Source: Rhodocytophaga aerolata
GTDB taxonomy: Bacteria > Bacteroidota > Bacteroidia > Cytophagales > 172606-1
NCBI RefSeq assembly: GCF_030503435.1
Contig: NZ_JAUKPO010000011.1
Location: forward strand, 62,001 to 126,000
Reading direction: 5' to 3'
Length of the DNA: 64,000 nucleotides
Every line of letters begins with the position of its first letter. The first letter of the stretch is position 1. Below, one piece after another: positions 52,917-63,971 of the stretch. The position numbers and the translations under genes were made by a program. The notes under the pieces were generated by a model. It was not told where the DNA came from. It did no database searches and was given only the letters and a program-made list of their open reading frames with translations.

Positions 52917-53603
52917 TTACACAAATTCTTTATGGAATGGAGAGTTGCGGTTGTGTAAATGAATGGCTCTTACAGAAAGAAACACCCCTACAGCCAGTGA
53001 AAGAAAAGAACCTATAATAAGAAATGGAATATTTGTTACAAAAAGGCAAAAATCATAGGCAGCATGGAAAAGAATAGCCGTACCTAATCCGGCCATCCGT
53101 AAGGGAGAAAGTATGTGCTGATGTTTAAATTTGGCCATTCCCACAAAATACCCCATCAATATACCAAATATCCCATGTGCCGGTACGGCTGAAAACATTC
53201 TCAGCAAGCCAATTTGAATGCCTCCATCTACTACATAAATAATATTTTCAAAGGTAGCAAACCCCATAGCAATCATTACGGCATAGGTTATTCCATCAAA
53301 AGGCTCATTAAATTCTTTTTTTGGATAGGCAAACCACATCAGAAAAGCATATTTGGTACCTTCTTCACTAATGCCTACAATCAGGGCAAATAAGCCACTG
53401 GTCAGTACATCTTCCGATACGGCCATGCCCATTTGCTCAGCGCCTGACTCCAGAAGCATGGCAATAAAAACACTCAATACGCCCAGGAAAAAAGACTTTA
53501 TCAGCAGATGGAAAGGTTCTTTATCGAGTTTATCCCGCTCGTAGATGAACATAGCTATGGCTAATCCCGGAGCAATGGCTAGAGCGAGTAAAACTAAAAT
53601 CAT
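52917..53603 (-). CDS. PrsW-family intramembrane metalloprotease
   Basis: Membrane protein of 228 residues with six to eight helices. The EExxK motif reads ISEEGTKYAFLMW, followed by FENIIYV, the HGIFGILMGY and FHAAYD histidine segments. PrsW in Firmicutes cleaves anti-sigma factors; the substrate here is unknown. A -7 element (TACCTTTG) lies at 53632-53639. Confidence 0.88.
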   Translation of the reverse strand: MILVLLALAIAPGLAIAMFIYERDKLDKEPFHLLIKSFFLGVLSVFIAMLLESGAEQMGMAVSEDVLTSGLFALIVGISEEGTKYAFLMWFAYPKKEFNEPFDGITYAVMIAMGFATFENIIYVVDGGIQIGLLRMFSAVPAHGIFGILMGYFVGMAKFKHQHILSPLRMAGLGTAILFHAAYDFCLFVTNIPFLIIGSFLSLAVGVFLSVRAIHLHNRNSPFHKEFV

Positions 53604-53631
53604 GCGGTTAAAATTAATCTCACTAAAATAA

Positions 53632-53639
53632 CAAAGGTA
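53632..53639 (-). promoter_or_regulatory. -7 promoter element for the PrsW gene
   Basis: TACCTTTG on the minus strand, 28 bases before the ATG at 53603. Confidence 0.5.
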
Positions 53640-53714
53640 GCAATATTATAAGAATAAACCCTGTTTTGCCTGGTTAAACTTCCCAGCCAGATTTAATATA
53701 GCTACTTATACAGG

Positions 53715-54239
53715 CTATGTAGACAAGAGGTTTTGGTACAACTGGTAGTTTTCCTCGTCAAAACAAATAAATAGAACGGTATCAAAGTGATCTGGGTGGA
53801 GCTGTAAGTAATTGGTAACTTCTTTAACAGCAATCTGAGCTGCCAGATGTTTGGGGAAATGATAGACTCCGGTGCTGATGTTAGGAAAGGCTACTGTGCG
53901 GCAATGATTCGCCTTAGCTAGCTCTAAACTATTCCGGTAGGCATTGGCAAGCAACAGTTCTTCATTGGCTTTCCCGCCCTGCCATACTGGTCCTACGGTA
54001 TGGATGACGTACTTGGCAGGCAAGTTTCCGGCAGTAGTAATCACCGCTTCGCCTGTCGGGCAGCCACCTTGCCTGGCACGTATCTGCATGCACTCTTCCA
54101 GAATGGCCTTGCTTCCTGCCCGGTGAATGGCCCCATCTACACCGCCGCCACCTAAAAGGGAAGTATTAGCCGCATTTACAATGGCATCTACCTGCACTTT
54201 CGTAATATCTCCCTTTGTAACTTGTATGTTAGGTTGCAT
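53715..54239 (-). CDS. macro-domain protein (O-acetyl-ADP-ribose deacetylase, YmdB-like)
   Basis: Protein of 174 residues, essentially a single macro domain. The signature is [26 protein letters not shown], then [24 protein letters not shown] and [14 protein letters not shown]. These residues bind and hydrolyse ADP-ribose derivatives. The length matches stand-alone bacterial enzymes. It lies 133 bases downstream of the trehalose gene, separated by a terminator. Confidence 0.93.
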   Translation of the reverse strand: MQPNIQVTKGDITKVQVDAIVNAANTSLLGGGGVDGAIHRAGSKAILEECMQIRARQGGCPTGEAVITTAGNLPAKYVIHTVGPVWQGGKANEELLLANAYRNSLELAKANHCRTVAFPNISTGVYHFPKHLAAQIAVKEVTNYLQLHPDHFDTVLFICFDEENYQLYQNLLST

Positions 54240-54251
54240 AAGATTAAATAA

Positions 54252-54291
54252 AAAACAGAGATAGGAAGTTTCCCTTTCCTATCTCTGTTTT
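54252..54291. terminator. terminator between the trehalose and macro-domain genes
   Basis: A perfect 16-bp stem (54252-54267 with 54276-54291) with A/T-rich outer arms. On the minus strand it follows the trehalose gene. Confidence 0.8.
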
Positions 54292-54372
54292 ATGTATGAC
54301 TTGTGAATTACTTTATAAAAAATTATCCGTTGTTGCAGGTAGATAGTGAGTAAATACTTGCCTTCAAACATC

Positions 54373-56598
54373 CTAGGCCGTCATATTTACCTCTTTGTAG
54401 TCAGATGAAATGCCTTTTTGTTCACTTAACACATGAAGCAAACGCAGCACTTCTCTGTTAGAAGGAATATTATACTGGGCTGCTGTTATGTTATACCCTA
54501 CCTTAATGGTAAAGGCATTCGCAAAACCGTTTACTGCTTTAAATGTATCTTCATCTGTGTAATCGTCTCCCATGGCCAGAATAAATCCATCGGGGTGGCG
54601 TTCTGCCCACCGGGTAGCCGCATGTCCTTTGTTAATACCGGCATTTTTGATTTCAATGACTTTATTCCCTTCCAGAATCTGCAGGCGCATAGTAGAAGTA
54701 AACTGGGTAAGTGAATCAAGTAGTTCGTGTACCCGTATTTCTGCCAGCCCCTGGTCTGCTTTGCGGTAATGCCATACCAGTGAATAATCTTTTACTTCTA
54801 TAAACGTTCCAGGTGTACGGTCCACAAAGGTTTCCATAACGGCTTTTATCTCCTCTTTCCAGTCTTGTTCCAGTAAGTCAGCTTGCGCCCATTCTTGCCC
54901 GGAATCTTTCGTCCACACGCCATGCTCTGCTACAATAGAAATATTCAGTTTACCCAGCCACCGCTCCAATGAATTTTTATCGCGTCCGCTGATTACCACT
55001 ACACTTGTGTCCGCTCTTTCGGAGAGTTTTTTTAGTAGATTATATAAATATTCATCTGGAGCTACTTTCTGTGGGTCATCCTGAAAATCTACCAGAGTAC
55101 CATCGTAATCAAGTAAGAATAATTTTCTATCGGCTATGTTGTAGGCTTGAATCAGGCGTTCCTGTATTTCTTCATTGAAGCGTTTTTGTTTCACTTTTTC
55201 AGTTGCTTGTCTGGCTTCACCTAAACGCTCCATAAATACCTCAGACCACCGCTTTACATTATACCGTTTCAAGGTCTGTTGCATAGCAGCATTACGGCTA
55301 ATCTGTTCTTGCTGTGGCATGGTAAGCGCCTTATGAATAGCCCGTACTATGTCGTGCATATCATTCGGATTTACATGAATAGCCTCCGTCAATTCTTTCG
55401 CAGCGCCAGCCATTTCACTCAGGATTAACACCCCGGTCTGGTCTGTTTTGGAAGCAATATATTCTTTGGCAATCAGGTTCATTCCATCCCTTAATGGAGT
55501 AATCAGGGCTACATCCGACATATAATAAATGGCTGCTAACGTATGGAAAGGCAACCCGCGATAGAAATAGAAGATAGGTGTCCAGCGGAGGGTATTGTAC
55601 TTCCCATTGATACGCCCTACAGCTTCATCTATCTGCTCTTTTAAATGCGCATATTGCTCTACGCCTGCACGGGAAGGAACCAGAATTACGAGTAACGTTA
55701 CCTGCTCCTGGTATTCCGGATATTTACCCAGGAACCGTTCAAAAGCCAGAATGCGTTCCAGAATTCCTTTAGAATAATCCAGACGGTCTACAGATAAAAT
55801 GATTTTGTTTTTACCCAGTTGCTGCCGTAATTCTATAATCTCCTTAATGGTAGCTTTTTCATACACGGCATTGGCAAACTTATCGTAATCAATACCCATC
55901 GGGAAGGAATCTACTTCCACCACCCGGTTTGGTAAATTAATACGGCCTAGATGGTGATTAAAGTCCATTATCCGGGTAGCGGCACTTAAGAAGTGCCGCA
56001 TATAATCATAGGTATGAAAACCCACCAGGTCGGCACCTAAAATGCCCAGCAGTATTTCTTTTCGCCAGGGAAGAGTCCGGAATATTTCGTACGAAGGAAA
56101 CGGAATATGCAGAAAGAACCCAATGGTAGCATCCGGAAAAACTTCCCGTAACATACCTGGCAAGAGCATAAGCTGGTAGTCGTGCACCCAGAAAATATCT
56201 CCGGGCTGGGCTATTTTCTTTACTTCATCGCAATACAGCTGGTTTACCTTTTTATAATACTCCCAGAATGATTTTTTGTAGATCGTGTACTGGGTAAAAT
56301 AATGAAAAAGCGGCCATATAGTCTTGTTGCTGAAACCTTCATAAAAATTCTCATATTCATGGTCTGTGAGAAACACAGGCTGCATATTATCCTGATTGAG
56401 CTTCTCTTTCAGATCTGTCTGTTCTTTTTGAGAGTCAATAGTGCTTCCTGGCCACCCTACCCAGAAGTTTTCTTTTACGGCATCTGTAGAACTTAAGCCA
56501 GTAGCCAAACCTCCTACACTAGTTGTGTAAACGAAATTTTCATTCACTACTTTTACAGATATAGGAAGTCTATTGGATATGGTTATCAGACGAGGCAT
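54373..56598 (-). CDS. otsAB: trehalose-6-phosphate synthase / phosphatase fusion
   Basis: Fusion protein of 741 residues. The N-terminal GT20 domain (about 1-480) begins [15 protein letters not shown], with [24 protein letters not shown] and [12 protein letters not shown] for donor binding. The C-terminal HAD domain (about 500-740) has [11 protein letters not shown] (DxDGT) and the [12 protein letters not shown] metal loop. It makes trehalose from UDP-glucose and glucose-6-phosphate in one chain. ATG 56598 is preferred: the 25 codons before it are low in family signal. Confidence 0.95.
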   Translation of the reverse strand: MPRLITISNRLPISVKVVNENFVYTTSVGGLATGLSSTDAVKENFWVGWPGSTIDSQKEQTDLKEKLNQDNMQPVFLTDHEYENFYEGFSNKTIWPLFHYFTQYTIYKKSFWEYYKKVNQLYCDEVKKIAQPGDIFWVHDYQLMLLPGMLREVFPDATIGFFLHIPFPSYEIFRTLPWRKEILLGILGADLVGFHTYDYMRHFLSAATRIMDFNHHLGRINLPNRVVEVDSFPMGIDYDKFANAVYEKATIKEIIELRQQLGKNKIILSVDRLDYSKGILERILAFERFLGKYPEYQEQVTLLVILVPSRAGVEQYAHLKEQIDEAVGRINGKYNTLRWTPIFYFYRGLPFHTLAAIYYMSDVALITPLRDGMNLIAKEYIASKTDQTGVLILSEMAGAAKELTEAIHVNPNDMHDIVRAIHKALTMPQQEQISRNAAMQQTLKRYNVKRWSEVFMERLGEARQATEKVKQKRFNEEIQERLIQAYNIADRKLFLLDYDGTLVDFQDDPQKVAPDEYLYNLLKKLSERADTSVVVISGRDKNSLERWLGKLNISIVAEHGVWTKDSGQEWAQADLLEQDWKEEIKAVMETFVDRTPGTFIEVKDYSLVWHYRKADQGLAEIRVHELLDSLTQFTSTMRLQILEGNKVIEIKNAGINKGHAATRWAERHPDGFILAMGDDYTDEDTFKAVNGFANAFTIKVGYNITAAQYNIPSNREVLRLLHVLSEQKGISSDYKEVNMTA

Positions 56599-57327
56599 AT
56601 TTTCTTTTAGGTTATAGTTAAGTGATTGTGTCTTAATGCGTACAATATACAGTGTTTTGAATAAAATCAACAATTATCAGTGAATTAATTCAAAAGCAGC
56701 AACTGTTCATTCATAGTAAAAGATTTTGAAAAAAAAATGCCTCTGGCTGCAAATAAAACTGGCATTTTATTACAATTCCTTTCAATTTTACTCAGTTTTA
56801 TATTAGTATACTTATATCCTGTTGATTATGTTCTACTAAGGAAAATTTATACTACCTCCTTATCGTACTGGTAGCCTAACCATTGCTTTCATCTTGTTGT
56901 TACACATTTTAAAAGTCAGTGGAAGATAAATAAATATATCATTTTTTTTATTATTTTTTGAATTATATTATTATATATTTAAATAATACAATTATTTATT
57001 GAAATATTTATTAATATACAAAATTCGGCTTTCACGCTATTAAAAACTTCTCCGGGCTCAATATCTAGAATAAGAATTTGCATTTTTTGATTACGTAAGT
57101 GTAAAATTTGGTTTTTTATTAATTTTTTTGCCGAAAATTCGTGCATGTATATATAAAAATTAATATCTTGGTGGTTCTTACTTCATTTAACCAAATTAAA
57201 AAGGGATAAAGGCTGATTGTTGCAAATTTTTATAAAAACAGTTCTATTTTTTAAATGTAAGCCAGCTAGCATTCAAAAACCACTAATTAAGTACTGAGGT
57301 AAACCTAATATTAACGAAACAATATAG
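56599..57327. other. 729-base A/T-rich gap between the trehalose and glutamate synthase genes
   Basis: Divergent promoter region. About 56930-57170 is extremely A/T rich. A single 45-codon frame with a hydrophobic centre lies near the left end (see separate entry). I find no clear TAnnTTTG element, riboswitch or terminator; the gltB promoter is presumably within it. Confidence 0.55.
56737..56874 (+). CDS. possible 45-residue single-span membrane protein
   Basis: ATG-initiated frame with the hydrophobic segment LLQFLSILLSFILVYLYPV (residues 11-29) and a short basic tail (LLRKIYTTS). The start codon follows a run of A bases, with no ribosome-binding site. The frame lies in A/T-rich DNA where such reading frames arise by chance, so support is weak. 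Confidence 0.25.
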   Translation: MPLAANKTGILLQFLSILLSFILVYLYPVDYVLLRKIYTTSLSYW

Positions 57328-60300
57328 ATGAAAGAAGAAAATCAAAAGTCGCTGTATGTTCCCCAATTAGAACATGATTCCTGCGGTACCGGATTTGTAG
57401 CCCATCTGAAGGGAGAAAAATCTCACCGGATTGTAGAAGATGCCATTACTATGCTTGAGAACATGGAGCACAGAGGGGCATGTGGCTGCGATCCTGAGTC
57501 CGGTGATGGAGCAGGTATTCTCATCCAGATGCCTCACCAGTTTTTCAAAGAAGAATGCAACACACTAGGTATCGAACTACCGGAGTTTGGCGAATATGGG
57601 GTGGGTATGGTATTCTTTTCTACGGATTACAACATCCGTGAAAAGAGCAGACGCTTATTGAATAAATACATAAAAGAATTAGGTTTTCAACTATTAGGTT
57701 ACCGGGAAGTTCCTGTAAACAGCACTGGTGTAGGTCCTTCTGCATTGGAAGGCGAACGCAAGATTGAACAAGTATTTGTAAAACCTGCACAACCCCTGGC
57801 CGACACTGCCACGTTAGAAAGGAGATTATACTTATTAAGAAATTATACTTCCCATTTAGTCGCAAAAGCTTTAGCGAACGACGATCTTTTTTATATTGCT
57901 TCGTTCTCTCATAAAGTAATTATCTATAAAGGCCAGCTGCGGACCAACCAGCTACGGACCTACTTCCTCGATCTGAATGACTCCAGAGTTATCTCTGCTC
58001 TGGCACTTATTCACTCCAGGTTCTCTACCAATACGTTCCCCAAGTGGAAACTGGCGCAGCCTTTCCGCTATATTGCCCATAATGGAGAAATCAATACCAT
58101 CCGGGGCAATATCAACTGGATGAAATCTAAAGAAGCTATTTTAAGTTCTTCCTTATTTACAGAGGAAGAAATTCAAATGCTTCTGCCTATATGCAATGCC
58201 AATGATTCTGACTCTGCCAACCTGGATAACCTGGTTGAGTTGCTGACCCTGGGTGGCCGTTCGCTACCTCATGTCATGATGATGCTGATACCAGAAGCCT
58301 GGCAGGAAGATAAATTGATGGATGAAGGCAAAAAGGCTTTCTATGAATACCATGCGTCGATGATGGAGCCCTGGGATGGCCCGGCTGCTGTATGCTTCAC
58401 CGATGGCAATATTGTAGGTGCTACCCTTGACAGAAATGGCCTGCGTCCTTCCCGCTACTGCCTAACAAATGATGACTACCTCATTATGGCTTCTGAAGCC
58501 GGAGCCTTGCCGATAGACCAGTCTAAAGTAGTATTGAAAGGCCGCTTGCAACCAGGAAAAATGTTTGTAGCTGATTTAGCTCAGGGACGTATCATCAGCG
58601 ACGAAGAACTAAAAAGAGACCTGTGTGCCAAACAACCCTACGGAAACTGGCTACAAACCAATAAAGTAAGTTTAGAAGAATTGCCTGGGCCAAAGCAGCT
58701 CACTTACCAGTTAGATCCTGAAACCCTTATTCACCGGCAGCAGGCATTTGGCTATAGCGCCGAAGATCTAAAAATAACCTTGCAACCAATGGCCGAAAAA
58801 GCCCAGGAACCGATCAGTTCTATGGGTGTGGATACACCATTGGCAGTGTTATCAGATCAGAGCCAGCATTTATCTAATTACTTCAAGCAACTGTTTGCGC
58901 AGGTAAGTAATCCGCCTATCGACCCAATCCGGGAACGCATGGTTATGTCCTTATTTACCACTATTGGACCCACAGGCAATATTTTGGCAGAAACCCCTGA
59001 GCATTGCAAGCAAATGCATCTGGCTCAACCAGTAATGACAAATAATGATCTGAACAAATTAAAATACATCAGCCATCCGGATTTCAAAGCTAAAACCTTG
59101 GATGCCATATTCCCGGCAGATGGCAAAAAAGGTTCATTGGAAAAAGCCATTGACACCCTTTGTCAGGAAGCGGAAGCTGCAGTAATAGATGGATGTAATA
59201 TATTAATTATCTCTGACAGAGCTTTCGACAGCAAAAATGTACCTGTACCTTCTTTATTAGCGGTTGGTGCTATTCACCATCATCTGATCCGGACGCAGCT
59301 GCGTACCAACGCAAGTCTGGTTGTAGAAGCTGGCGACGTACGGGAAACCCACCATTTTGCTACCTTAATTGGCTATGGTGCATCTGCTATCAATCCATAC
59401 ATAGCTTTTGAGACCATTTCTTCTTTTAAGAGAGATAATTTGCTACCTGAAAATATTTCTGAAGCACAGGCACACTATAACTATATAAAGGCAATCGGAT
59501 ATGGCTTGCTGAAGATCTTCTCTAAAATGGGTATTTCTACGCTGCAATCGTATCAGGGTGCTCAAATATTTGAGGCTCTGGGTATCAGCAGCTATGTAAT
59601 TGATAAATGCTTTGCCGGAACAATTTCCCGTATCGAAGGTCTGGATTTTGATGGCATTGCCAAAGAATCTTTAATTAAACACAGACTTGCTTTCCCAGCC
59701 AAACCACTAGCCAATCCACGTCTGGAAGTGGGTGGCGTTATGCAATGGAAACGTACCGGGGAAGCACATTTATTCAATCCGGAAACTATTCACCTGCTGC
59801 AATACTCTACCAAACGTGGAGACTATAATCTATATAAGCGGTATGCGCAGAAGATTAATGAGCAGGCAGAAAAAGCTATCACGTTAAGAGGTTTACTGGA
59901 GTTCAAAAAACGGAAATCTATTCCATTAGCTGAGGTAGAAAGCAAAGAAAGCATCTTCAAACGTTTTGCTACCGGCGCTATGTCTTTCGGCTCTATTTCG
60001 CATGAAGCGCACACGACATTGGCTATAGCCATGAACCGCATTGGTGGCAAGAGCAACAGCGGCGAAGGTGGCGAAGATGAAATCCGCTTTGAACGCAAAG
60101 AAAATGGAGACTGGGAATGTTCAGCCATTAAACAAGTGGCCTCTGCCCGTTTTGGTGTTACCAGCTATTACTTAGCCAATGCACAGGAATTGCAGATTAA
60201 AATGGCACAAGGTGCAAAACCAGGAGAAGGCGGACAATTACCAGGCCATAAGGTAGACGAGTGGATTGGCCGCGTACGTCATGCTACGCCAGGTGTAGGG

Positions 60301-61845
60301 TTAATTTCTCCTCCTCCGCACCACGATATTTATTCCATTGAAGATTTAGCTCAGCTAATATATGACCTGAAGAATGCGAACCGTCAGGCACGGATTAATG
60401 TGAAGTTGGTAGCGGAAGCCGGTGTAGGTACCATTGCTTCCGGGGTTGCCAAAGCACATGCGGATGTAATCTTAATCGCCGGACACGACGGTGGTACAGG
60501 AGCCTCTCCGATCAGTTCTATCCGCCATGCTGGTATTCCTTGGGAAATTGGCCTGGCAGAAGCTCATCAGACGTTGGTACGTAACAACCTGAGAAGCCGG
60601 GTTACCCTGCAATCCGACGGACAAATCCGGACAGGCAAAGACTTAGCCGTAGCTATCTTGCTGGGTGCCGAAGAATTTGGGGTAGCCACTGCTGCCCTAG
60701 TGGTAGAAGGTTGCATTATGATGCGGAAATGCCACATGAACACGTGTCCGGTTGGTATTGCTACACAAGATCCTGAGTTGAGAAGATTATTCACCGGCGA
60801 ACCTGAGCATGTGGTAAACCTGTTTAGCTTCCTGGCTGAAGATCTACGTGAAATTATGGCAGAACTAGGCTTCCGTACAGTGGAAGAAATGGTAGGCCAG
60901 GTAGATGTATTAAAAGTACGCGACAACATCGATCATTGGAAGATCAAAGATCTGGATTTGAGCCCAATCTTGTATAAGCAATTAACTACACCGAATGTAG
61001 GCATCTACAAGCAAATTGAACAAGACCATGGCATAGACAGTGTACTGGATTGGAAACTGCTGGATGTAGCTAAACCTGCCCTGGAAAACGGACAGTCGGT
61101 GGAAGCTGAATTCAAGATTATTAACACCGACCGAGCTGTAGGTACGCTGATCTCAAATGAAATATCTAAAAAATACAAAGGAGAAGGTTTGCCAGAAGGG
61201 ACAATCCACTTCAAATTTACTGGTTCTGCCGGGCAAAGTTTTGGTGCTTTTGGAGCGCCAGGCTTGCGTCTGGAACTGGAAGGAGAAGCCAATGACTATT
61301 TTGGTAAAGGTTTATCCGGCAGCCAATTAATTGTATATCCGGCCAAAGAAGCCACTTTTGAGGCCAATAAGAATATGATCATCGGGAACGTAGCCTTCTA
61401 TGGTGCTACGTCTGGCGAAGCCTATATCCGGGGTCTGGCCGGCGAACGTTTCTGTGTACGCAATTCAGGGATGAAAGCGGTAGTAGAAGGCGTGGGCGAC
61501 CATGGCTGTGAATACATGACCGGAGGTATTGCAGTAGTATTGGGAGACACCGGACGGAATTTTGCTGCCGGTATGAGTGGCGGTATTGCCTATGTGTACG
61601 ATCCGCAGAACAAGTTCTCTAAATATTGCAACAAAGAACTGGTTGAATTTGAGACACTGGAGTATGAAGATGTAAACATGTTGCGCGAACTGATTGAAAA
61701 TCATCAGAAATTCACTGGCAGCGATGTAGCCGATCAGATACTCAAGAATTGGGGCAACACACTGCATTCCTTTGTAAAGGTAATGCCACGTGAATACAAA
61801 GCTGCCCTGCTCAAATCAAAAGTTAATCTCAAAGAAGCAGTATAA
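57328..61845 (+). CDS. gltB: glutamate synthase large subunit
   Basis: Protein of 1505 residues. A short propeptide precedes the catalytic Cys19 (HDSCGTGFVA), which becomes the N-terminal nucleophile of the class II amidotransferase domain (about 19-430). A central domain and the FMN-binding synthase domain (about 850-1230) follow, with the [3Fe-4S] cysteines C1129-x5-C1135-x4-C1140 (CIMMRKCHMNTC). The C-terminal beta-helix (GXXGXXXG-type) ends the chain. It makes two glutamates from glutamine and 2-oxoglutarate with GltD. gltD follows at 127 bases. Confidence 0.97.
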   Translation: MKEENQKSLYVPQLEHDSCGTGFVAHLKGEKSHRIVEDAITMLENMEHRGACGCDPESGDGAGILIQMPHQFFKEECNTLGIELPEFGEYGVGMVFFSTDYNIREKSRRLLNKYIKELGFQLLGYREVPVNSTGVGPSALEGERKIEQVFVKPAQPLADTATLERRLYLLRNYTSHLVAKALANDDLFYIASFSHKVIIYKGQLRTNQLRTYFLDLNDSRVISALALIHSRFSTNTFPKWKLAQPFRYIAHNGEINTIRGNINWMKSKEAILSSSLFTEEEIQMLLPICNANDSDSANLDNLVELLTLGGRSLPHVMMMLIPEAWQEDKLMDEGKKAFYEYHASMMEPWDGPAAVCFTDGNIVGATLDRNGLRPSRYCLTNDDYLIMASEAGALPIDQSKVVLKGRLQPGKMFVADLAQGRIISDEELKRDLCAKQPYGNWLQTNKVSLEELPGPKQLTYQLDPETLIHRQQAFGYSAEDLKITLQPMAEKAQEPISSMGVDTPLAVLSDQSQHLSNYFKQLFAQVSNPPIDPIRERMVMSLFTTIGPTGNILAETPEHCKQMHLAQPVMTNNDLNKLKYISHPDFKAKTLDAIFPADGKKGSLEKAIDTLCQEAEAAVIDGCNILIISDRAFDSKNVPVPSLLAVGAIHHHLIRTQLRTNASLVVEAGDVRETHHFATLIGYGASAINPYIAFETISSFKRDNLLPENISEAQAHYNYIKAIGYGLLKIFSKMGISTLQSYQGAQIFEALGISSYVIDKCFAGTISRIEGLDFDGIAKESLIKHRLAFPAKPLANPRLEVGGVMQWKRTGEAHLFNPETIHLLQYSTKRGDYNLYKRYAQKINEQAEKAITLRGLLEFKKRKSIPLAEVESKESIFKRFATGAMSFGSISHEAHTTLAIAMNRIGGKSNSGEGGEDEIRFERKENGDWECSAIKQVASARFGVTSYYLANAQELQIKMAQGAKPGEGGQLPGHKVDEWIGRVRHATPGVGLISPPPHHDIYSIEDLAQLIYDLKNANRQARINVKLVAEAGVGTIASGVAKAHADVILIAGHDGGTGASPISSIRHAGIPWEIGLAEAHQTLVRNNLRSRVTLQSDGQIRTGKDLAVAILLGAEEFGVATAALVVEGCIMMRKCHMNTCPVGIATQDPELRRLFTGEPEHVVNLFSFLAEDLREIMAELGFRTVEEMVGQVDVLKVRDNIDHWKIKDLDLSPILYKQLTTPNVGIYKQIEQDHGIDSVLDWKLLDVAKPALENGQSVEAEFKIINTDRAVGTLISNEISKKYKGEGLPEGTIHFKFTGSAGQSFGAFGAPGLRLELEGEANDYFGKGLSGSQLIVYPAKEATFEANKNMIIGNVAFYGATSGEAYIRGLAGERFCVRNSGMKAVVEGVGDHGCEYMTGGIAVVLGDTGRNFAAGMSGGIAYVYDPQNKFSKYCNKELVEFETLEYEDVNMLRELIENHQKFTGSDVADQILKNWGNTLHSFVKVMPREYKAALLKSKVNLKEAV

Positions 61846-61972
61846 CGAACGGAAAACAGGAGCTGGAAAAGGAAATAGGCAAGTATCTTTTTTATTCCAG
61901 TTTCTGTTCTCTAATATCTGTTTTCTAATCATTATCATCTAATTATTAACCTTCTTACTTCTAGCCAATACG

Positions 61973-63454
61973 ATGGGAAAGCCTACAGGATTTATGGAAG
62001 TCGGCCGTGAAATGCCGAAAACAAAAGCACCAAAAGAAAGAGTAAACGATTACAACGAAATATATATAGAGTTTCCGGAAGAAAAAATAAAGCAGCAAGC
62101 CAGCCGCTGTATGGATTGTGGCGTACCTTTCTGTCACCAGGGCTGTCCGCTGGGCAACAACATTCCGGACTTTAACGATGCCGTATATGCCCAGAACTGG
62201 GAATATGCCATAGAGATACTTAGTGCCACTAACAACTTTCCGGAATTTACCGGACGCATCTGCCCTGCTCCCTGCGAAGGCTCTTGTGTATTAGGCATTA
62301 ACAAACCTCCGGTAACTATTGAGTTAATTGAGAAAAGTATTGCTGAAAAAGCTTTTGAATTAGGCCTGATTAAGCCACACATTCCGGAAGTACGGACAGG
62401 AAAAAAAGTAGCGGTTATTGGTTCAGGCCCCGCGGGTCTGGCAGCCGCTGCCCAACTGAACAAAGCCGGACATTGGGTTACCGTTTTCGAACGCGACGAC
62501 AAAATAGGTGGATTATTGATGTACGGTATTCCCGACTTCAAACTGGAAAAATGGGTGATTGAACGCCGCCTGAAAGTAATGATAGAAGAAGGGGTTGTGT
62601 TCAAAACCAACGCCAACGTAGGTGGAAACATAGCTACTGATGAACTAATGAAAGAATTCGATGCGGTAGTGATATGTGCTGGTTCTACTGTTCCAAGAGA
62701 CTTGCCTATTCCAGGACGGAATCTGAAAGGAATCCATTTTGCTATGGATTTTCTAACGCAGCAGAACAACCGGGTAACCGGCGGCAGAAGAGGCATGTGG
62801 ACGGAAGATATTATGGCTACCGGCAAAAATGTAGTAGTAATTGGCGGCGGCGATACTGGCTCTGACTGTGTGGGCACATCTAACCGCCACAAAGCCAAAT
62901 CCATTACGCAGATTGAATTACTGGCTCAGCCACCAGCCGAACGGGCAGCGGATAATCCATGGCCCAACTGGCCTATGATTCTGCGTACTTCCTCTTCTCA
63001 CGAAGAAGGCGCTAGCCGCAACTGGTGTATGCACACCAAAGAATTTATAGGTGATGAAAACGGCCATATAAAAGCCATTAAAGTGGTGGAAATTAAGTGG
63101 GAATTGAATAAAGAAACTGGCCGGTCTTCGTTTGTAGAAGTGCCAGGCACTGAAAAAGACATTCCCTGCGAACTGGCGTTACTAGCTATTGGCTTCTTGC
63201 ACACGCAGAAAAAAGGCTTTGTCGAGCAACTAGGCATTGCCCTGGACGAAAGAGGCAACATCAAAGCTACTAACTACCAGACTAGTGTAGATAAAGTATT
63301 TACTGCCGGAGATGCCCGCCGCGGACAATCATTGGTGGTATGGGCTATTTCCGAAGGCCGGGAAGCTGCCAAAGCAGTAGATACATACCTGATGGGCTCA
63401 TCCATGCTTGAATCCAAAGACGACTCCCTGATCAATGTGACCAGAGTTGCTTAA
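61973..63454 (+). CDS. gltD: glutamate synthase small subunit
   Basis: NADPH-binding partner of GltB with 493 residues. The N-terminal Fe-S part has [20 protein letters not shown] and [15 protein letters not shown] binding follows at [17 protein letters not shown] (about 143), and the NADPH site is [15 protein letters not shown] (about 285). [18 protein letters not shown] near the C-terminus contacts FAD. Electron donors are NADPH or ferredoxin depending on type; the presence of this subunit indicates the NADPH-dependent form. Confidence 0.97.
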   Translation: MGKPTGFMEVGREMPKTKAPKERVNDYNEIYIEFPEEKIKQQASRCMDCGVPFCHQGCPLGNNIPDFNDAVYAQNWEYAIEILSATNNFPEFTGRICPAPCEGSCVLGINKPPVTIELIEKSIAEKAFELGLIKPHIPEVRTGKKVAVIGSGPAGLAAAAQLNKAGHWVTVFERDDKIGGLLMYGIPDFKLEKWVIERRLKVMIEEGVVFKTNANVGGNIATDELMKEFDAVVICAGSTVPRDLPIPGRNLKGIHFAMDFLTQQNNRVTGGRRGMWTEDIMATGKNVVVIGGGDTGSDCVGTSNRHKAKSITQIELLAQPPAERAADNPWPNWPMILRTSSSHEEGASRNWCMHTKEFIGDENGHIKAIKVVEIKWELNKETGRSSFVEVPGTEKDIPCELALLAIGFLHTQKKGFVEQLGIALDERGNIKATNYQTSVDKVFTAGDARRGQSLVVWAISEGREAAKAVDTYLMGSSMLESKDDSLINVTRVA

Positions 63455-63474
63455 TGTATAGAGGTTTTCGATTT

Positions 63475-63512
63475 AAAAGCCATACAGTATAATGTACTGT
63501 ATGGCTTTTTTG
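63475..63512 (+). terminator. intrinsic terminator after gltD
   Basis: Perfect 15-bp stem (63475-63489 with 63495-63509), five-base loop, ending in TTTTTTGTT. It lies 20 bases after the gltD stop. Confidence 0.9.
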
Positions 63513-63644
63513 TTAGCTTAAACACTTGCTTTTCGGTAATATAATTTAAAATAGCCCTACGATAGCTAATGCTTTAGCAGCAGTAAATAGCAGATAAAAG
63601 TGCTGTTCATTAGTAAGATGATTCAGCTGTTAAGTTTTTGTATT

Positions 63645-63971
63645 TCAGTACATTTTTGCCAGCTTTCCTTCTGCTTGTAAGTATTGAAAGCGGCCAAATA
63701 AATGGGCACTAATTAACAGGATTTGCTCAGGATGATACAACTTTTTCTGCTGATCAAAATGGTTTTTTATTTGGTTATAAGTAGGCTCATCCTCTACCTG
63801 TGAAATTAGGTCCATCATGTCTTTAAGAGTATAGGTTGGCTTACTTACCTGGTTGTAGTTTACTTGCAATTCTTTGTGGCTGACACTATAATTGGTTTCG
63901 TTCACCCTTTTATTAACAGCAGAACTTAAACTAGGCAACTGAAAGCGGGACCGTGGTGGATACTTCTTCAT
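63645..63971 (-). CDS. uncharacterised small protein
   Basis: Protein of 108 residues without signal peptide or cysteine. The N-terminal 35 residues are Ser/Pro/Arg-rich; the rest has a helical pattern (TLKDMMDLISQVEDEPTYNQIKNHFDQQKKLYHPEQILLISAHLFGRFQYLQ). I do not recognise it. A complete frame with an ATG start, near the right edge; its upstream neighbour lies outside the window. Confidence 0.5.
   Translation of the reverse strand: MKKYPPRSRFQLPSLSSAVNKRVNETNYSVSHKELQVNYNQVSKPTYTLKDMMDLISQVEDEPTYNQIKNHFDQQKKLYHPEQILLISAHLFGRFQYLQAEGKLAKMY

Noticed and set aside
62134-62904. Minus-strand frame of 256 codons inside gltD
   Set aside because: The plus strand codes the conserved FAD and NADPH sites; the antisense product is Pro/Ser-rich without motifs.
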